A stretch of DNA of 9,195 bases from Deltaproteobacteria bacterium (GTDB taxonomy: Bacteria > Myxococcota > B64-G9), in NCBI GenBank assembly GCA_003647095.1, contig QMME01000144.1, positions 1-9,195 on the forward strand, read 5' to 3'. The translations under genes were made by a program, and so were the position numbers. Below the pieces are notes generated by a model, which worked only from the letters and a program-made list of their open reading frames with translations, was not told the DNA's origin and did not search any database. Positions 5,911 through 9,195 of the stretch are shown here, one piece after another (positions within the stretch are counted from its first letter, which is position 1; each line of letters opens with the position of its first letter).

Positions 5911-6704
5911 GTGGAACGGTTGAGAACCGCCGTCATCCCCGCCTGGAGATCGTGCTCAAGGTCGAGTATGATTCCCCCCAGGACTTTCTTGCCGACTACA
6001 CCGCCAATGTCAGTGGTGGGGGCCTGTTCATCGCCACTACCAAGCTATTCCAGGTTGGTGAAAAGCTGTCTTTCGACATCTCCTTCCCAGGAATACTCGA
6101 TCCTATCCGCTGTCACGGCGAGGTGCGCTGGATACGCGGCGGCGAGAAAGCCACCGACAACGAGCCGGCCGGAATCGGGGTGGCTTTCATCTACGAGTCT
6201 CCCGAGCAGGAGCGGGAGATTCGCCAGCTCATCGAGCAGCTTTCCCGGCCAGCCGTGACCTCCAGCGGCGATAGTACTGATACAAAAGAGAACGTTTTTC
6301 GGGTGTTGCTGGCCGAGGACAACCCCCTGGTCCTGGAGATGATACGCTTCGGACTACGCCGCTATCATCGTTCCCGGGCAACCGGCCGCCAGCAACTGCA
6401 GGTGCTCGAGGCCAGCAACGGCCAGGAGGCCTGGGGGCTAATCCAGGGCACCTCCATTGACCTGGCCATAGTGGATTTCTACATGCCCGTCATGGACGGG
6501 GGCCGCTTCGTGCGCAAGCTCCGCGAGCAACCAGCTTACCGAAATCTGCCGGTGATCGTCGTCAGCGTGGGCGGGGACGAGGCCCGCCGGGAAGCCTACC
6601 AGGCAGGAGCGGATCTTTACCTGGACAAGCCCATTCTCTTTGGCAAGTTGTTTGACTCACTGCAACAACTCCTGAACCGAAGCCCCATAGACAAGGATGA
6701 CTGA
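5907..6704 (+). CDS. PilZ-receiver protein B, with intact receiver
   Basis: A 265-residue paralogue of PilZ-REC A with the same order of domains: PilZ (about 5-97) then receiver (about 131-257). The c-di-GMP motifs are intact: RRHPR at 8-12 and NVSGGG at 34-39. A helical linker EQEREIRQLIEQL (100-112) is followed by the receiver, which has all key residues: E137-D138 (LLAEDN), phospho-acceptor Asp190 in VDFYMPVMDGG, Ser220 thirty residues later, and Lys241-Pro242. It should accept phosphoryl groups from the CheA of this operon. The ATG at 5907 overlaps the upstream stop as ATGA, and AAGGG (5894-5898) is 8 bp before it; a GTG at 5898 would add only three residues. The PilZ-first, receiver-last order is opposite to most response regulators. 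The partner that reads this output is not visible. Confidence 0.92.
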   Translation: MSGTVENRRHPRLEIVLKVEYDSPQDFLADYTANVSGGGLFIATTKLFQVGEKLSFDISFPGILDPIRCHGEVRWIRGGEKATDNEPAGIGVAFIYESPEQEREIRQLIEQLSRPAVTSSGDSTDTKENVFRVLLAEDNPLVLEMIRFGLRRYHRSRATGRQQLQVLEASNGQEAWGLIQGTSIDLAIVDFYMPVMDGGRFVRKLREQPAYRNLPVIVVSVGGDEARREAYQAGADLYLDKPILFGKLFDSLQQLLNRSPIDKDD

Positions 6705-6707
6705 ACC

Positions 6708-7085
6708 ATGGCAGGAGAAAGAATCGCCATCGTCGACGACAGCGAAATCGTGCTGGCCATGGCCTCGACAGCACTGGAATCGGCAGGTTACACGGTCCGC
6801 ACGGCCGCGCGCTGGGAAGAGTTGGACAGGGTCATAGTCGAGTTTTCTCCCGGCTTGATCATCATGGATATCAACATGCCGGAAATCCTCGGCGACGATG
6901 CCCTGGCCTTCTTCAAGGAGGCCCGGCAACTGGACGACGTGCCCATCCTGCTCTTTTCCGACATCGACGTCCAGGAACTGGAGCAGCGTGCCCGGGCCGC
7001 CGGAGCCGATGGTTTCGTCTCCAAGTCCTGGAGCATGGAACGTTTGCTGGAAGAGGTCGGCAAGCACCTTACCAGACCTGTGTAG
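6708..7085 (+). CDS. single-domain response regulator (CheY-like)
   Basis: A 125-residue stand-alone receiver. The acidic pair Asp10-Asp11 (IAIVDDSE), phospho-acceptor Asp54 (IIMDINMPEILGDD), Ser84 thirty residues later (LLFSD) and Lys106 (FVSKSW) are in place. The usual Pro after that Lys is replaced by Ser. No output domain follows. It could act like CheY on a motor or other target, or as a phosphate sink or shuttle for the hybrid CheA encoded next. It begins 3 bp after PilZ-REC B, with AAGGA at 6693-6697 as ribosome site. Its TAG stop at 7083-7085 is in the same frame as the downstream cheA, 18 bp before that gene's GTG. Confidence 0.93.
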   Translation: MAGERIAIVDDSEIVLAMASTALESAGYTVRTAARWEELDRVIVEFSPGLIIMDINMPEILGDDALAFFKEARQLDDVPILLFSDIDVQELEQRARAAGADGFVSKSWSMERLLEEVGKHLTRPV

Positions 7086-7103
7086 ATCACGGGAAAAAGC
7101 ACG

Positions 7104-9195
7104 GTGGACTCCCAGAAAACCAGGCAGGCGCTGTTGCAGAAGTTCCGCCAGGTATGTTCGGAACGTGTCGAGACCATCTTGGAAAGCTTCTCCGGGCTGC
7201 TGGCGGAACCAAGCGACTCCAGCCTGGTCGACAAGCTCATGCGCGAGGTCCACACCCTCAAGGGAGAACTACGCATCATGGGCTTTTCCGGGGGCGGCAA
7301 GATGGTGCACGCCCTTGAAGACGCCCTGAAAAAAATACGTGATGAGGGATTTCCCTCCGCCGCCGGTTTCCGCGACGAGATGACCGATTGCCTGGACGCG
7401 GTAACCAGCCTGGTGACGGAGGGTCGCGAACCAGATGTCGACGAGTTCTGCCGCCGGCTACGCAGCTGGGAGGGGGAAAAGCCCGTTGCCGCCCGCAAAC
7501 CGTCGACTTCACCTGCCGCCGGCAAGCCTGCACCGGCTACTGACGACAAGCCGGTTTTCTCGGTTGCCGACGTGGTTCGGGTCAGCGGCAGCAAGCTGGA
7601 CGGCCTGGCGGACCTGGCCGGAGATCTGTTCACTTCCTACCTGAACCTGCGTGACCTGGGCCAATCCCTCAAACATCTGCAGTCCGCCATCGACACCCTG
7701 GGCTCGACCCTGAAAACGTTGTCGCTGGAGCATGCCGATATCAACCAGTTGAGGCAACTGGCCGACGGGCCAGCCATGGAGTTGCCCTGGGCCCTGGCCC
7801 AGTTTCGACGCCAGCTGCAGGATCGCACCAGCGGCATGGCCAACTCCCTGGAACAGGTAATCGAACAGGTCCGCCAGCTGCGCTTGCTGCCCATAGCCAC
7901 CCTGTTCGATCGCTACAAGAAGGCCGCTCGCGATCTGGCCCGGGAGCACGGTCGCCGCTTGGAGGTACACGTGCAGGGTGGCAGCACCCTGGTGGATCGA
8001 AGTGTCCTGGATGCCCTCAGCGATATGCTGCTGCACATGATTCGCAACTCCGTTGATCACGGTCTGGAGGACGCCGAGGAACGCCGGCGAGCGGGCAAGC
8101 CGGCAACCGGCAACCTGTTCCTGCGCGCACGGCTGGCCGGGGATCGGCTGGTTGTCGAGGTGGCAGATGATGGCCGGGGCATATCCATGGAAAAGGTCCG
8201 GCAGGAAGGTATTGCCCGTGGCCTGTTGCCGGCGGAGGAAGCGGCCAACCTCGACGACCAGGCCGTGCTGGAACTCATCTTCTCCCCGGGATTCTCGACG
8301 GCACGACAGACAACCGAGCTGTCGGGACGAGGTGTGGGCATGGACGTGGTCAAGAACCGCATCCAGGAGTTCGGAGGAGTCGTCCATGTCCGTAGTCGCC
8401 CGGGAGAGGGAACCAGTTTTTCCCTGGAGTTGCCGACCTCGGTGGCCATTACCCGGGTGCTGATCTTCCGGTCAGCCGGACGCCTGTTCACCATAATGGC
8501 GACGTTTATCGACCGTATCGTCCGCATCACGCCGCAGGAGTTGTTGGAATCCGGTGGTGGCCAGGCGGTGGTCATCGCCGAGCGCACCATTCCGGTGGTT
8601 TCCGCCGCCGAGTTGTTGGACCTGGCAGCGCTGCCGCTGGCTGGCCCGGAACGGCTGGCGGTGGTAGTGCTGGCACATGGTGGTAAGTTCCTGGGCCTGG
8701 TGGTGGACGAGTTGGTCGGCGAACGGGAGCTGACCATCAAACCGCTGGGTCGTTTCCTGGAAGGAGTACGCGGCCTTTCCGGGGCAGCCATGCTGGAGGA
8801 CGGCACCGCCATTCCGCTGTTGCATGCCGGTGCGCTGGTGGCGCTGGCAGGACGAGCCCGGGTGTCGGTGCGGAGCGCACCCCCGGAATCCGCTGAACGC
8901 CCCCGCCGCATCCTGCTGGTCGAGGATTCCCTGATAACTCGCGAGTTGGAACGCTCCCTGTTGACTTCGCTTGGTCTGGAGGTAATCGAGGCGGGAGACG
9001 GTAGCGAAGCCATGAGAAAGCTGGCCGAGGATACCTTCGACATGATCATCTCTGACGTGGAAATGCCCCGTATGAACGGATTCGAACTCACCAGCCGGGT
9101 CAAGGGCGACAGCCGGCTGTCGCGGATACCGGTGATCCTGGTTACCACCCGGGGCAGTCCCGAGGATCGACACCGGGGCCTGCAAGCCGGGGCCG
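7104..9195 (+). CDS. cheA: hybrid CheA histidine kinase with C-terminal receiver (3' truncated by window)
   Basis: The frame stays open from the GTG at 7104 to the window edge (697 codons). Order: Hpt/P1 (about 1-120) with phosphorylatable His50 in HTLKGE; a Pro/Ala/Lys-rich linker (about 121-150) with no P2 docking domain; a long P3 dimerisation region (about 151-285); ATPase P4 with N-box HMIRNSVDHGLE (311-322), G1 DDGRG (355-359), F-box FSPGFST (393-399) and G2 GRGVGMDVVK (408-417); P5/CheW-like domain (about 444-586); and a receiver from 601 with E607-D608, phospho-acceptor Asp651 (SDVEMPRMNGF) and Thr681. This is the WspE/FrzE-like hybrid layout. It autophosphorylates and passes phosphate to its own receiver and probably to the two intact receivers upstream. 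GTG is the only usual start after the upstream in-frame TAG; the ribosome site is weak (GGGA at 7091-7094). The missing end should complete the receiver within about 40 residues unless a further domain follows. Confidence 0.95.
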   Translation, partial: MDSQKTRQALLQKFRQVCSERVETILESFSGLLAEPSDSSLVDKLMREVHTLKGELRIMGFSGGGKMVHALEDALKKIRDEGFPSAAGFRDEMTDCLDAVTSLVTEGREPDVDEFCRRLRSWEGEKPVAARKPSTSPAAGKPAPATDDKPVFSVADVVRVSGSKLDGLADLAGDLFTSYLNLRDLGQSLKHLQSAIDTLGSTLKTLSLEHADINQLRQLADGPAMELPWALAQFRRQLQDRTSGMANSLEQVIEQVRQLRLLPIATLFDRYKKAARDLAREHGRRLEVHVQGGSTLVDRSVLDALSDMLLHMIRNSVDHGLEDAEERRRAGKPATGNLFLRARLAGDRLVVEVADDGRGISMEKVRQEGIARGLLPAEEAANLDDQAVLELIFSPGFSTARQTTELSGRGVGMDVVKNRIQEFGGVVHVRSRPGEGTSFSLELPTSVAITRVLIFRSAGRLFTIMATFIDRIVRITPQELLESGGGQAVVIAERTIPVVSAAELLDLAALPLAGPERLAVVVLAHGGKFLGLVVDELVGERELTIKPLGRFLEGVRGLSGAAMLEDGTAIPLLHAGALVALAGRARVSVRSAPPESAERPRRILLVEDSLITRELERSLLTSLGLEVIEAGDGSEAMRKLAEDTFDMIISDVEMPRMNGFELTSRVKGDSRLSRIPVILVTTRGSPEDRHRGLQAGA

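Noticed and set aside
8057..9148. Long open frame on the - strand (about 363 codons), with another at 8472-9185
   Set aside because: Lies wholly antisense to the CheA hybrid, whose motifs are unmistakable. The translation is Ser/Arg/Pro-rich with no recognisable domain, as expected of shadow frames in GC-rich DNA.
1..9195. CRISPR arrays, tRNA or rRNA genes, insertion sequences, attachment sites
   Set aside because: No regularly spaced repeats, no tRNA-like cloverleaf, no transposase and no terminal repeats were seen; composition is even across the window.

Overview
The window is GC-rich (roughly 60% or a little more, judged by eye) and tightly packed, with every convincing gene on the + strand. 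The organism looks like a Gram-negative bacterium. It has a signal-peptide-bearing YfiR-type protein, a membrane glycosyltransferase of the ArnT/GT39 kind, and a full membrane chemosensory set. The style of the PilZ domain (close to the 'Myxococcus-type' PilZ family), the MCP tip ending in LEGTKAGE and the HTLKGE phosphorylation motif of CheA recall delta-proteobacterial lineages such as Desulfuromonadales or Myxococcota. That placement rests on recalled family resemblance only and is tentative.

Layout. (1) 1-1551: C-terminal part of a polytopic GT39/ArnT-like glycosyltransferase, cut by the left edge and apparently the end of an unrelated upstream locus. (2) 1552-1712: intergenic, with a 10-bp inverted repeat over a weak candidate promoter. 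(3) 1713-2318: a secreted YfiR/HmsC-like (DUF4154) protein. (4) 2319-2488: intergenic, with a fair sigma70-like promoter (TTGCCA-17-TAGAAG) and a GC-rich repeat-bearing leader. (5) 2489-9195 (continuing past the right edge): a seven-gene chemosensory operon with gaps of 3-21 bp or 4-bp overlaps: PilZ-REC A, MCP, CheW, CheW-like, PilZ-REC B, single-domain REC, hybrid CheA-REC.

How it may work. The MCP (two TMs, periplasmic sensor, HAMP) would control the CheA hybrid through CheW and a divergent second CheW. CheA has P1 His50, no P2 domain, a kinase core, a P5/CheW-like domain and a C-terminal receiver. Its phosphoryl targets in the window are its own receiver, the stand-alone CheY-like protein and PilZ-REC B. 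PilZ-REC A has the same architecture with intact c-di-GMP-binding motifs, but its receiver has lost the phospho-acceptor Asp (replaced by Glu183) and also the conserved Thr/Ser and Lys. The operon therefore encodes two c-di-GMP-reading outputs, one apparently phosphorylation-switched and one apparently not. With a YfiR-type periplasmic regulator (a family known for controlling c-di-GMP synthesis) next to it, the best reading is a chemosensory pathway of the alternative-function type that joins an envelope signal to c-di-GMP-dependent behaviour such as surface motility, biofilm or exopolysaccharide. No diguanylate cyclase, CheR or CheB lies inside the window; they may lie beyond the right edge.
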